Part shown: positions 41,254 through 50,724 of the stretch, piece after piece | Layout of the letters: every line of letters starts with the position of its first letter | Position numbering within the stretch: position 1 is the stretch's first letter | From: Solibacillus palustris | GTDB taxonomy: Bacteria > Bacillota > Bacilli > Bacillales_A > Planococcaceae | Direction: 5' to 3' | Length of the DNA: 64,000 nucleotides | Assembly: GCF_022549215.1 (NCBI RefSeq) | Contig: NZ_JAKZFC010000002.1 | Location: 1 to 64,000 of the forward strand | The notes under the pieces: generated by a model | What the model was told of the DNA's origin: nothing | Databases searched by the model: none | What the model saw: the letters and a program-made list of their open reading frames with translations, nothing else | Translations under genes and position numbers: made by a program

Positions 41254-41970
41254 ATGAAACCAGTTATTGGCTTAACAATGTATGATATTGATAAAAAATT
41301 GGATATTAATAATGCATATTTAGATTCGGTGGAAATTGCAGGTGGTATCCCAATTTGTTTGCCTAATGCGTCAGAGGAGCATGTGGATGCGCTTCTAGAT
41401 CGTGTGGATGGCATTATTTTAATTGGTGGAGAAGATATTGACCCAGAGCTATTTGGTGAGGAACCACATCAAAATATAGGTCGCGTTGTACGGAAGCGTG
41501 ATGATAGTGATTTATTGTTTATGAAGCGCGCATTTGAACGAGGTATGCCGATTTTAGGTGTATGCCGTGGTATGCAAATTATGAATGTCTTTTTTGGTGG
41601 GACGATTATTCAAGACATTCCAACCCAAATCGAAAGTGCAATTGGCCATAAGCAGCAATCAAAGCGTGGTGCATTGGCACATAGTGTTGAAGTGCTAACA
41701 CCAAAAATGAAAGCTATTTTTGAAGATGACATGTTCCGCGTAAATACATTTCATCATCAATCCGTTGGAATGCTAGGAGAAGGGCTTGTTTTATCGGGAA
41801 TTGCAAAGGATGGCATAATTGAGGCAATTGAACACGAGGGTCATCCGTATTGTATTTCAGTGCAGTGGCATCCAGAAGAATTGGCTCCACTTGGTAATAC
41901 TCACGCACAACGATTATTTAAAAGTTTTGTTGAGGCATGCAAAACGACTGTTGTTGGAGGAAAACGATGA
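41254..41970 (+). CDS. gamma-glutamyl-GABA hydrolase family (peptidase C26), copy 1
   Basis: A 238-residue PuuD-like GATase1: GGEDIDPELFGEEP, nucleophile Cys in ILGVCRGMQIMNV, His-Glu in VQWHPEELAP. The family releases glutamate from gamma-glutamyl compounds such as gamma-glutamyl-GABA. ATG after AAGGGGATAGTGAG. Its stop overlaps the next start (ATGA), so the two paralogues are translationally coupled. Confidence 0.88.
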   Translation: MKPVIGLTMYDIDKKLDINNAYLDSVEIAGGIPICLPNASEEHVDALLDRVDGIILIGGEDIDPELFGEEPHQNIGRVVRKRDDSDLLFMKRAFERGMPILGVCRGMQIMNVFFGGTIIQDIPTQIESAIGHKQQSKRGALAHSVEVLTPKMKAIFEDDMFRVNTFHHQSVGMLGEGLVLSGIAKDGIIEAIEHEGHPYCISVQWHPEELAPLGNTHAQRLFKSFVEACKTTVVGGKR

Positions 41971-42665
41971 AACCAATTATTGGATTAACGATGCATCCAG
42001 TCGAAGGGAAAATGGAAATAAATAATACGTATATTCAAGCGATTAAACGCGCTGGGGGTATCCCAGTTTGTGTTCCTTATATGGATGAAGAAACAGTCGA
42101 CACGGTACTCAATGGTTTAAGCGCAATATTATTAATTGGAGGATATGATGTTAACCCGCTCATTTTTAATCAAGAACCACATTATAAGTTGGGAACCGTT
42201 ATTGATGAGCGCGATCGAAGTGACATTTTAATTGCGAAAAAAGCTTTTGAATGCAATATGCCTATCCTTGGAATTTGCCGAGGAGAACAAGTGATGAATG
42301 TTGCTTTTGGAGGGACGTTACTTCAAGATATAGATACTCAAGTAAAGAATGTCTTGAAGCATACTCAAGCGTCTATGCGTCATGAATTAACGCATACGGT
42401 TGAATTGTTCCCATCCAAATTACAGGAAATTATCGGACAAGAAACGATTTTAACAAATTCCTTTCATCATCAAGCAGTTGATATCGTTGCGCCAGGTTTT
42501 TTAATAAATGGCCAAGCGAAAGATGGTGTTATCGAAGGAATTGAACATCCAGAGCATCCATACTGTATTGGTGTGCAATGGCATCCAGAAGGGCTACAAA
42601 ATGATCAACCTTCAGAAAAACTATTTAAAAGCTTTATCGAAGCTGCTGTTCAATATAAAGGATAA
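41967..42665 (+). CDS. gamma-glutamyl-GABA hydrolase family (peptidase C26), copy 2
   Basis: A 232-residue paralogue of the preceding gene: GGYDVNPLIFNQEP, nucleophile Cys in ILGICRGEQVMNVAFGG, His-Glu in VQWHPEGLQND. Start ATG 41967 follows TTGGAGGAAAACG and overlaps the previous stop. The pair differ enough (roughly half identical by eye) to have split roles or to form a hetero-oligomer. Confidence 0.88.
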   Translation: MKPIIGLTMHPVEGKMEINNTYIQAIKRAGGIPVCVPYMDEETVDTVLNGLSAILLIGGYDVNPLIFNQEPHYKLGTVIDERDRSDILIAKKAFECNMPILGICRGEQVMNVAFGGTLLQDIDTQVKNVLKHTQASMRHELTHTVELFPSKLQEIIGQETILTNSFHHQAVDIVAPGFLINGQAKDGVIEGIEHPEHPYCIGVQWHPEGLQNDQPSEKLFKSFIEAAVQYKG

Positions 42666-42702
42666 AAAAATCCTCCATCATGTAGTTGATGGAGGATTTT
42701 AA
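42665..42702. terminator. bidirectional terminator between C26 copy 2 and lexA
   Basis: AAAATCCTCCATCA tgtagt TGATGGAGGATTTT, perfect stem serving both converging genes. Confidence 0.9.
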
Positions 42703-42704
42703 AG

Positions 42705-43328
42705 TTAATGAACGTTACGATACAATCCTACTACTTTACCTAATATCGAAACTTGGTTGACAAGAATAGGGTCCATTGAACTGTTTTCAGGTTGAAGTCG
42801 GAAATGTGTTTTTTCTTTGAAGAAGCGTTTGACGGTCGCTTCATCTTCCTCTGTCATTGCCACAACAATTTCTCCGTTATTGGCTGTAGCTGTTTTTTTG
42901 ACAATGACATAGTCCCCATCTAAAATACCTGCTTCAATCATCGATTCACCCATAATTTCAAGCATAAACAATTCGTCTTCTGATGAGCCGTACGTATCAG
43001 GAAGTGGGAAATATTCTTGGATGTCTTCGATTGCTGAAATTGGTAATCCAGCTGTTACTTTCCCGATTAAAGGAACATGAATAACACCTGATTTTGGGAT
43101 AGTTAACTCTTCTTGATCTAATACCTCAATTGCACGTGGCTTTGTAGGGTCACGACGAATAAGCCCTTTACTTTCTAAACGAGCTAAATGCCCGTGGACA
43201 GTTGAACTAGAAGCTAAACCAACAGCCTCTCCAATTTCACGAACTGATGGTGGGTAACCTTTAGCACGAACTTCCTCTTTAATAAAAGTTAGTATAGCTT
43301 GCTGCCTTTTTGAAATTTTTTGTGTCAA
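42705..43328 (-). CDS. lexA: LexA, SOS repressor
   Basis: A 207-residue LexA. N-terminal winged HTH ([32 protein letters not shown]), self-cleavage site Ala-Gly in GKVTAGLPI, catalytic Ser in [12 protein letters not shown] and Lys in [12 protein letters not shown]. It represses DNA-damage genes until RecA filaments trigger self-cleavage. TTG 43328 is chosen because AGAGG lies 8 bp ahead and the result ([10 protein letters not shown]) matches known LexA starts; GTG 43337 overlaps the ribosome site. Divergent from yneA. Confidence 0.97.
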   Translation of the reverse strand: MTQKISKRQQAILTFIKEEVRAKGYPPSVREIGEAVGLASSSTVHGHLARLESKGLIRRDPTKPRAIEVLDQEELTIPKSGVIHVPLIGKVTAGLPISAIEDIQEYFPLPDTYGSSEDELFMLEIMGESMIEAGILDGDYVIVKKTATANNGEIVVAMTEEDEATVKRFFKEKTHFRLQPENSSMDPILVNQVSILGKVVGLYRNVH

Positions 43329-43387
43329 CGAACTCACCTCTTTATAATGCTATTTTCTTAGATACATTATATCAGTATGCGAACAAA

Positions 43388-43404
43388 AATGCAAACATAG
43401 GTTC
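43388..43404. promoter_or_regulatory. LexA (SOS) box 1
   Basis: ATGCAAACATAGGTTCG, a match to the Bacillus SOS box (GAAC-4-GTTC) with one weak half. Confidence 0.6.
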
Positions 43405-43413
43405 GAAAAAGAG

Positions 43414-43442
43414 TTGACAAAAACATATGTTCGTATTACTAT
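43414..43442 (+). promoter_or_regulatory. yneA promoter
   Basis: TTGACA (43414-43419), 17 bp, TACTAT (43437-43442); the spacer holds SOS box 2, as expected for LexA repression. Confidence 0.8.
43421..43433. promoter_or_regulatory. LexA (SOS) box 2
   Basis: AAACATATGTTCG, the best of three boxes, between -35 and -10 of yneA. Confidence 0.85.
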
Positions 43443-43455
43443 TAAGGCAAATATT

Positions 43456-43469
43456 GCGAACATATATTC
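43456..43469. promoter_or_regulatory. LexA (SOS) box 3
   Basis: GCGAACATATATTC, downstream of the yneA -10. Confidence 0.7.
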
Positions 43470-43488
43470 TCTAAAAGGGGTTTCTACG

Positions 43489-44482
<994 letters not shown>

Positions 44483-44548
44483 TCACTTGCCCTTCAAGTC
44501 GTTTTTTTATACCTTTGTAGTATTGGATATAAGAAAGGTGAGAACAAC

Positions 44549-44785
44549 ATGTTATCAAAAGAAAAAATCGCTCGTATAAATGAGTTATCAAAATTAGCTA
44601 AAGAAGGAAAACTAACAGAGGAATTAGCGAAAGAGCGTACAGCACTACGCAAGGAATATTTAGATGTGTTCCGTTCGACAATGCGTGACACAATTGAACA
44701 TGTAAAAGTAGTAGATGAAGAAGGTAACGACGTAACACCAGAAAAATTAAAGCAAGTGAAGGCACAAAAAGGGTTCTTGAATTAA
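44549..44785 (+). CDS. ynzC: YnzC, DUF896 protein
   Basis: A 78-residue all-helical protein (KIARINELSKLAKEGKLTEE, RTALRKEYLDVFRSTMRDTI), the compact helical hairpin of UPF0291/DUF896. Third gene of the SOS operon in Bacillales; function unknown. ATG after AAGAAAGGTGAGAACAAC. Confidence 0.95.
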   Translation: MLSKEKIARINELSKLAKEGKLTEELAKERTALRKEYLDVFRSTMRDTIEHVKVVDEEGNDVTPEKLKQVKAQKGFLN

Positions 44786-44793
44786 TTTGATTA

Positions 44794-44885
44794 ACTTGCT
44801 TGAGCAAAAGTCCTCCGCATTTCTAAGGAGGGAATGAATGACAAGTATGTCTTTCATTCGGCATGGGCTCAAGATGAATAGGTAG
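44794..44885 (+). repeat. extragenic repeat, copy 1
   Basis: ACTTGCTTGAGCAAAAGTCC then TCC, GCATTTCTAAGG, and CTTTCATTCGGCATGGGCTC AAG. Similar order and bases to 48791-48866 (ACTTGCTTTAGGAGAAGTCC). Two copies 4 kb apart, both after chromosomal genes. Confidence 0.6.
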
Positions 44886-45038
44886 CGAAGCCTAAAAACA
44901 TCACGTCCTGAGACAACGCCTGCGTGATCAACTTCGTTTTGACCTACTCCTCCAACCGGATGTCACAAATTTTTAAAGGCGTTTTTCAAACCGACTCGAA
45001 TAAATCTAGACACAATTACGAAGAGGGATAATTGATTA

Positions 45039-45070
45039 ATATGTCACATTTATCATTAAGTATGACATAT
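45039..45070. promoter_or_regulatory. inverted repeat upstream of tkt
   Basis: ATATGTCA (45039-45046) and TGACATAT (45063-45070), 8-bp arms, centres 24 bp apart. Confidence 0.4.
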
Positions 45071-45113
45071 TCTGAAGAACGTTGCGAATAACCATTGTTT
45101 TCTTTGATGATTT

Positions 45114-45128
45114 TGTCTAAACTAGACA
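45114..45128. promoter_or_regulatory. palindrome at the tkt promoter
   Basis: TGTCTAAACTAGACA, perfect arms, 2 bp before TGTATAAAT, a likely -10. Candidate operator. Confidence 0.45.
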
Positions 45129-45163
45129 TTGTATAAATTAAGTACGAGAAAGGATGTCACATA

Positions 45164-47158
45164 ATGACACAACAAATGGATCAGTTAGCAATTAACGCAA
45201 TCCGTACATTATCAATCGACGCAATCGAGAAAGCAAATTCTGGTCACCCAGGTTTACCAATGGGTGCAGCTCCAATGGCTTATACATTATGGACAAAGCA
45301 ATTACGTCATAACCCACAAAATCCAAATTGGTATAACCGTGACCGTTTTGTATTATCAGCGGGGCACGGCTCTATGCTTCTATATAGCTTACTTCACTTA
45401 GGTGGCTACGGATTAGAAATGGAAGAAATTAAAAACTTCCGTCAATGGGGTTCAAAAACTCCAGGTCATCCTGAGTACGGTCATACGGTAGGGGTTGAAG
45501 CAACAACAGGTCCGCTTGGTCAAGGTATTGCAATGTCTGTAGGTATGGCAATGGCTGAACGTCATTTAGCAGCTACTTACAACAAACCAGGCTATGATGT
45601 AGTAGACCACTATACATTTGCACTATGTGGAGACGGTGATCTAATGGAAGGTGTTGCAGCAGAAGCAATTTCTCTAGCTGGTCACTTACAATTAGACAAG
45701 TTAATTGTGTTATACGATTCAAATGATATTTCACTAGATGGTGATTTAGAAAAGTCATTCTCAGAAAACATCCAAAAACGTTTCGAATCATATGGTTGGA
45801 ACTACTTAAAAGTTCAAGATGGTACAGAGATTGCTGCGATTAATACAGCAATCGAAGCAGCAAAACAAAATACAGGTGGCCCAACGATTATCGAAGTGAA
45901 AACTGTAATCGGCTTTGGTTCTCCAAACAAATCTGGTAAATCAGATTCTCACGGTGCTCCACTTGGAACGGACGAAGTGACATTAACGAAAGCAGCTTAT
46001 GCTTGGGAGCATGAACCTTTCCACGTACCAACAGAGGTTTACGAAACATTCAAAGCGGCAGCTGATGTACAAGGTACACAAGCTGAAAATGCTTGGAACG
46101 AATTATTCGCAGGCTACAAAAACGAATATCCTGAATTAGCAGCACAATTTGTTAATGCTATGGACAACAACTTACCAGAAAACTTTGCATCAGAATTACC
46201 AGTTTATGAAGCCGGTAAATCAGTTGCAACACGTTCTTCTTCAGGTGATGCAATCAACGCAATCGCAAAAACAACACCATCATTCTTCGGTGGTTCTGCT
46301 GACTTAGCAGGTTCAAACAAAACAACAATCAAAGGCGCAGGAGACTTCTTTGCAGAAACTCCAGAAGGCCGTAATATTTGGTTCGGTGTACGTGAGTTCG
46401 CAATGGGAGCTGCGATGAACGGTATGGCATTACACGGTGGTTTAAACGTCTTCGGTGGTACGTTCTTCGTATTCTCTGATTATGTTCGTCCAGCGATGCG
46501 TTTATCAGCATTAATGGGCTTACCAGTAACGTATGTATTCACGCACGATTCAATCGCTGTTGGTGAAGATGGTCCAACGCATGAGCCAATCGAACATTTA
46601 GCTTCTTTACGCGCTATGCCAAACCTATCAGTCATTCGCCCTGCAGATGCAAACGAATCCGTAGCAGCTTGGAAATTAGCAGTAGAAAGCACTTCAACAC
46701 CAACAGTATTAGTTTTATCTCGTCAAAACTTACCAGTATTAGACGCTTCTATTGAAACGGTTTATACAGGTGTAGAAAAAGGTGCTTATGTTGTTTCTCC
46801 AGCAACTAAAGCAACACCAGATGTAATATTAATCGCAACAGGCTCTGAAGTTTCATTAGCAATAGAAGCACAAAAAGCACTATTAGCAGATGGAATTGAC
46901 GCTTCAGTAGTATCGATGCCGTCAATGGACCGTTTCGAAAAGCAATCAAAAGAATACAAAGAATCTGTATTACCGAAAGCTGTAACAAAACGTTTAGCAA
47001 TCGAAATGGGTGCATCATTCGGTTGGCATAAATACGTTGGCTTCGAGGGGGATGTATTAGCAATCGATCAATTCGGTGCTTCAGCTCCAGAAAAAGTAGT
47101 ATTAAAAGAGTACGGCTTCTCAGTAGAAAACGTAGTAGCGAAAGTAAAAGCACTATAA
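45164..47158 (+). CDS. tkt: transketolase
   Basis: A 664-residue transketolase of standard length. N-terminal thiamine-diphosphate domain ([31 protein letters not shown]), pyrimidine-binding domain ([37 protein letters not shown]), C-terminal domain. It swaps two-carbon units between pentose-phosphate and glycolytic sugars. Its place after ynzC is conserved in Bacillales. ATG after AGAAAGGATGTCACATA. Confidence 0.98.
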   Translation: MTQQMDQLAINAIRTLSIDAIEKANSGHPGLPMGAAPMAYTLWTKQLRHNPQNPNWYNRDRFVLSAGHGSMLLYSLLHLGGYGLEMEEIKNFRQWGSKTPGHPEYGHTVGVEATTGPLGQGIAMSVGMAMAERHLAATYNKPGYDVVDHYTFALCGDGDLMEGVAAEAISLAGHLQLDKLIVLYDSNDISLDGDLEKSFSENIQKRFESYGWNYLKVQDGTEIAAINTAIEAAKQNTGGPTIIEVKTVIGFGSPNKSGKSDSHGAPLGTDEVTLTKAAYAWEHEPFHVPTEVYETFKAAADVQGTQAENAWNELFAGYKNEYPELAAQFVNAMDNNLPENFASELPVYEAGKSVATRSSSGDAINAIAKTTPSFFGGSADLAGSNKTTIKGAGDFFAETPEGRNIWFGVREFAMGAAMNGMALHGGLNVFGGTFFVFSDYVRPAMRLSALMGLPVTYVFTHDSIAVGEDGPTHEPIEHLASLRAMPNLSVIRPADANESVAAWKLAVESTSTPTVLVLSRQNLPVLDASIETVYTGVEKGAYVVSPATKATPDVILIATGSEVSLAIEAQKALLADGIDASVVSMPSMDRFEKQSKEYKESVLPKAVTKRLAIEMGASFGWHKYVGFEGDVLAIDQFGASAPEKVVLKEYGFSVENVVAKVKAL

Positions 47159-47169
47159 TTCAATCAATA

Positions 47170-47210
47170 AAGGACTTGACTGGAAAGTGATTTCTGGGCA
47201 AGTCCTTTTT
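47170..47210 (+). terminator. terminator after tkt
   Basis: AAAGGACTTG(AC) and GCAAGTCCTTTTT with an imperfect loop. Confidence 0.85.
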
Positions 47211-47338
47211 GTCTGGGATGGTGGCTAGCACGAAAATTTTCATTAATAATTTGTTACAGGACGTGACGTTTTTATCATTCGTTCTTTACTTGCGGCTACC
47301 GCAAAAGCATCGACTATAGCGGGGGAATTACATATGGA

Positions 47339-47485
47339 ATGGAGAATATCAAAGTAAATACTTTTAGAACTGCTCCATATTTGATAAATGAACAAAAATT
47401 ACTTGTAATCAATAAATTCAACTGTTCTAAAGTACGTGCTTTCTTAGAAAATGAATGGTACGATAGACAGTGGCAAAGAAAGTAA
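47339..47485 (+). CDS. small basic protein, 48 residues
   Basis: Reads MENIKVNTFRTAPYLINEQK, LLVINKFNCSKVRAFLENEW and YDRQWQRK. GGGGGA lies 12-13 bp before ATG 47339. The tryptophan-rich basic tail is not random-looking. Family unknown. 23 bp before the next gene. Confidence 0.5.
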   Translation: MENIKVNTFRTAPYLINEQKLLVINKFNCSKVRAFLENEWYDRQWQRK

Positions 47486-47508
47486 AAATACAAGGAAGTG
47501 AACCAATT

Positions 47509-48072
47509 ATGACAACAGAACAATTACAAAAAGAGATTACCAAATTTATTGAACAAACCCTTTTTTTACTTACTAAAAATGTAGATATTAATAACTTTCA
47601 AAAGATTCTTCAAGACAACGTGAGCCAAAAAAGAGAATCTGCAACATCAACAGTCGAATTTTATGATCGTTTAATGTTAAATATGGCATACTTCGTTGAA
47701 AATAAGATGGCATGGGAAACGATTGTTCGTGATACATACGGCAAAGGTCAAGTGCCAAAAATCAGCTTTCTAGAAAATGAATTAATGGCGCAGCAAATGC
47801 GTGTTCGCAACAATGTCGCAGAAAATATGGATGCCTATACAGCCGATTTCCATAAGCGGTATGAGGAATTGGAAGTAGAGGACGAGGATGTTATTTACGA
47901 TTATGCATATGCATCTGTTGACCATGCATTACGTGTCGATTTCGTCACATTAGTAACTTCAAAAAATGCGACAATTTTAACACAAGGAAATATCGAAGAA
48001 ACGTTAAAAATAATTGACGGTTATATTGCATATCATAGTGATCAGATCGTGAATAAAATGACGCTTTCTTAA
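47509..48072 (+). CDS. hypothetical soluble protein, 187 residues
   Basis: Mostly helical and acidic; no signal or membrane segment. Notable stretches: TTEQLQKEITKFIEQTLFLL, NMAYFVENKMAWETIVRDTY, ELEVEDEDVIYDYAYASVDH. ATG 47509 follows AAGGAAGTGAACCAATT; an earlier in-frame TTG/ATG overlaps the small gene before. Family not recognised. 14 bp before the esterase-like gene, likely co-transcribed. Confidence 0.7.
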   Translation: MTTEQLQKEITKFIEQTLFLLTKNVDINNFQKILQDNVSQKRESATSTVEFYDRLMLNMAYFVENKMAWETIVRDTYGKGQVPKISFLENELMAQQMRVRNNVAENMDAYTADFHKRYEELEVEDEDVIYDYAYASVDHALRVDFVTLVTSKNATILTQGNIEETLKIIDGYIAYHSDQIVNKMTLS

Positions 48073-48086
48073 AAAGGAGTTTTTAT

Positions 48087-48737
48087 ATGAATACACCATT
48101 TATTTACTTACACAAAGCACCAGCTGTACAAGGGATAAAGCAACCTGCTATTTTTTTGTTACACGGTTTAGGGAGTGACGAAAAAGATTTACTTCAATTA
48201 GTAGATTCATTTTCATCGCAATGCCATATTTTCAGTTTGCAAGGTCCGATTAAGCATCGCCCCGGTTATGCATTTTATACGTTTGCTGAAGAAGAGGGTA
48301 AACCAGAGCGTCATATCTTTGATAAAGTGCTAAAAGGTGTAGAAAATTTTATTGCTGAGGCAGTAAAAGAATTTGATTTGGATGAAAAACAGCTTTATGT
48401 AGTTGGTTTCAATCAAGGGGCAGCAGTGGCTCAGTCACTTGCAATGATCATGGGTAATAAATTACGTGGAACAGCTGCATTAAGTGGATATTTACCGGAG
48501 TTTGCAGCGCTAGAATATAGTAAAAAAACAATGGATGCATCAAAAATCTTCATTTCACATGGTGAATATGATTATGATTTCCCGATTGAATGGGCAGAGC
48601 ATGCGGTACGTTTCTTCAATGATTATGGAACTAATGTATCCTTTAGAACCTATCCAGTAGGGCATGGTGTGAGTTCAGAAAACTTACGCGATTTAATTGC
48701 CTTCTTAGCAGAAGATTTACCGACAACACTAAACTAA
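48087..48737 (+). CDS. phospholipase/carboxylesterase-fold protein lacking the nucleophile Ser
   Basis: A 216-residue alpha/beta hydrolase of the phospholipase/carboxylesterase family: FLLHGLGSDEKDLLQL, then VVGFNQGAAVAQSLAM where active members have G-F-S-Q-G, so the catalytic Ser is Asn. The acid (SHGEYDYDFPIEWA) and His (YPVGHGVSSENL) remain. It may be a non-catalytic binder or use altered chemistry. ATG after AAAAAGGAGTTTTTAT. Confidence 0.83.
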   Translation: MNTPFIYLHKAPAVQGIKQPAIFLLHGLGSDEKDLLQLVDSFSSQCHIFSLQGPIKHRPGYAFYTFAEEEGKPERHIFDKVLKGVENFIAEAVKEFDLDEKQLYVVGFNQGAAVAQSLAMIMGNKLRGTAALSGYLPEFAALEYSKKTMDASKIFISHGEYDYDFPIEWAEHAVRFFNDYGTNVSFRTYPVGHGVSSENLRDLIAFLAEDLPTTLN

Positions 48738-48740
48738 TTA

Positions 48741-48775
48741 AAAAGCCAGCTGACGTGAAAATGTCAGCTGGTATT
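48741..48775. terminator. terminator after the esterase-fold gene
   Basis: AGCCAGCTGAC gtgaaaat GTCAGCTGGTATTTTT. Confidence 0.85.
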
Positions 48776-48790
48776 TTTCTTACAGTGAAG

Positions 48791-48866
48791 TTTACTTGCT
48801 TTAGGAGAAGTCCTCCCCTTCTATAAGTGTTAATTGTGTCCTTCATAGAGTTGGGGTTCAAACCTC
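48791..48866 (+). repeat. extragenic repeat, copy 2
   Basis: ACTTGCTTTAGGAGAAGTCC then TCCCCTTCTATAAG, GTCCTTCATAGAGTTGGGGT TC. Aligns in order with copy 1. Confidence 0.6.
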
Positions 48867-50555
48867 GGCATAATTGATTTTTGATTTAGCTAGTGCTTTA
48901 TTAACTTTGCAATCAAGGGCAGCTAAATAGCCAAATGTCATGCCTGGGCCAAGCGTTGCACCTGGTCCTGGATAAGCCGTCCCCATTACGGATGCCGAGC
49001 AGTTTCCGCAAGCATAAACACCCTCAATCGCAGTACCGTCTTCACGTATCACGCGGCCATCACGATCAATGACAACGCCGCCTTTCGTACCGATATCACC
49101 AGGATACACCTTTAGTGCGTAAAATGGCGCGCTGTTAATTTCAAGTAAGTTCGGATTCTTAAGGGTTGGATCACCGTAATATTTGTCGTGAGGTGTTTCG
49201 CCTCGGTGGAAGTCTAAATCTTCACCATTGCGGGCAAATCCATTAAATCGTTCAATTGTTTTTTGTAAGTTACCAAATGGAATATTTAATTGACGCTCTA
49301 AATCTGCGATATTTTCCGCTTTGAAAACAATCTGATTGTTGTAATAATCTTTTGGGAAGTCCTGCATTGGGAATAACCCTGCAAATAAGTAGCGACTTTT
49401 TGCACGTCCATCTAAAATAATCCAAGATGTAATCGCTTTGCCACCTGTTGCTTCATTATGCTCATACATTTTGTCGACAAATTCATGATATGGTGTCGGC
49501 TCGTTAATATAGCGTTTGCCATCTTGGTCGACAATAATCATGTTTGGAATTCCGCGGTCAGCAACTAAGAAAAATGGTCTTCCAGTATGATCAATAATCG
49601 TCGGGGCACCCCAAACTTTGTCCATAAGTCCAAATTTTGCATGGAGCTTTCCGAAAGGAGCAATAATGTCACCAGTTTGTCCTTCTGGTGAGCTCGTCCA
49701 GTCAGCATTCTGTGGCGCTGGTAAAAACTTCTCGCGATATTCTTGGCTGCGTGAAAAACCGCCAGAAGCAAAAATGACACCATGTTCGGCTTTAATGAAT
49801 AGACTTTTGCCGTCTTTAATTACTTCAATTCCAACAATTTGATCGTTATCATACACGAAGTCCACAAACGCAGTCGATAGCGAAATTTCGCCTTGAATTT
49901 TTTTATATGTTAATGCCAAACGCGCAATTAATGCTTGACCAAGCGCGGCAAAATTCTTTTTCATCACTAAATGTTGCATTAAACGCCAGCCAAGTCGTAA
50001 AGAACGGATTTTCCCCACGGTAGTACGGGAAATCATATTTACTTTTACGAAATCTTGACCAGTCATGACAAAGCCTTTTGTATCAATTGTAGGGGGAAGA
50101 AGCTTATCCTTCCAATCTCCTAATTCATTTAAATCAAATAATAGTGGTTCAATCGAACGCCCTGTCCCTTTGCCACCTGGTAGAGCAGGGTAGTAATCAG
50201 AATAATTTTTTGCATATGAAAAACGCATAAACGGGCTAAGGTCATGCATGTAATCTAACATTTCGATGCCACGTTTTAAATAAGCTTCCTTAACATCTTC
50301 AGCTACAGCATTACCAACAGTAGCATCTAAATAAGTTTTGGCCTCTTCGTAACTGTCAGCAGCACCTGCCTCCACTAAATAACGGTTGTTTGGAATCCAA
50401 ATACCACCACCAGAAAGAGCAGAAGCACCACCGAAATATGTTTCTTTTTCAATTAATAGTGTATTTAATTCTTCGTTTTTAGCCGTAATGGCAGCAGCAA
50501 AACCAGATGCGCCTGAACCAACGACTACAACATCATATTCTAAATCCCAATTCAT
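48858..50555 (-). CDS. FAD-dependent 3-ketosteroid-dehydrogenase-like flavoprotein
   Basis: A 565-residue FAD enzyme. Dinucleotide motif DVVVVGSGASGFAAAITAK near the N-terminus, then EKETYFGGASALSGGGIWIP as in the fumarate-reductase/KstD superfamily; C-terminal GTAYPGPGATLGPGMTFGYL closes the FAD site. Candidates are 3-oxosteroid delta-1-dehydrogenase or a fumarate-reductase-like oxidase; the real substrate is not known. ATG 50555 follows GGGGGATTTAATA. Confidence 0.82.
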   Translation of the reverse strand: MNWDLEYDVVVVGSGASGFAAAITAKNEELNTLLIEKETYFGGASALSGGGIWIPNNRYLVEAGAADSYEEAKTYLDATVGNAVAEDVKEAYLKRGIEMLDYMHDLSPFMRFSYAKNYSDYYPALPGGKGTGRSIEPLLFDLNELGDWKDKLLPPTIDTKGFVMTGQDFVKVNMISRTTVGKIRSLRLGWRLMQHLVMKKNFAALGQALIARLALTYKKIQGEISLSTAFVDFVYDNDQIVGIEVIKDGKSLFIKAEHGVIFASGGFSRSQEYREKFLPAPQNADWTSSPEGQTGDIIAPFGKLHAKFGLMDKVWGAPTIIDHTGRPFFLVADRGIPNMIIVDQDGKRYINEPTPYHEFVDKMYEHNEATGGKAITSWIILDGRAKSRYLFAGLFPMQDFPKDYYNNQIVFKAENIADLERQLNIPFGNLQKTIERFNGFARNGEDLDFHRGETPHDKYYGDPTLKNPNLLEINSAPFYALKVYPGDIGTKGGVVIDRDGRVIREDGTAIEGVYACGNCSASVMGTAYPGPGATLGPGMTFGYLAALDCKVNKALAKSKINYAEV

Positions 50556-50724
50556 TATTAAATCCCCCAATCTAAATAGGTAGAGTTCCGTTAACCCTTT
50601 CTTAAATCGATAAAAAGTAAACCACCGTTGTATCGACTGTAAAAAATGGGATTACGTATTACTTTCGTTACAAAGATAAAATTTCCTCCTTTTCTATACA
50701 TATGAAAAAACAGCTAACAATAGG

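Larger units (their letters stand above)
44786..45163 (+). other. intergenic region before tkt
   Basis: Contains an extragenic repeat (44794-44885), then a GC-richer stretch, then IRs upstream of tkt (45039-45070 and 45114-45128). Confidence 0.6.

Noticed and set aside
44786-45163. Riboswitch or T-box upstream of tkt
   Set aside because: No known aptamer or T-box motif visible and no terminator just ahead of the start; only palindromes.
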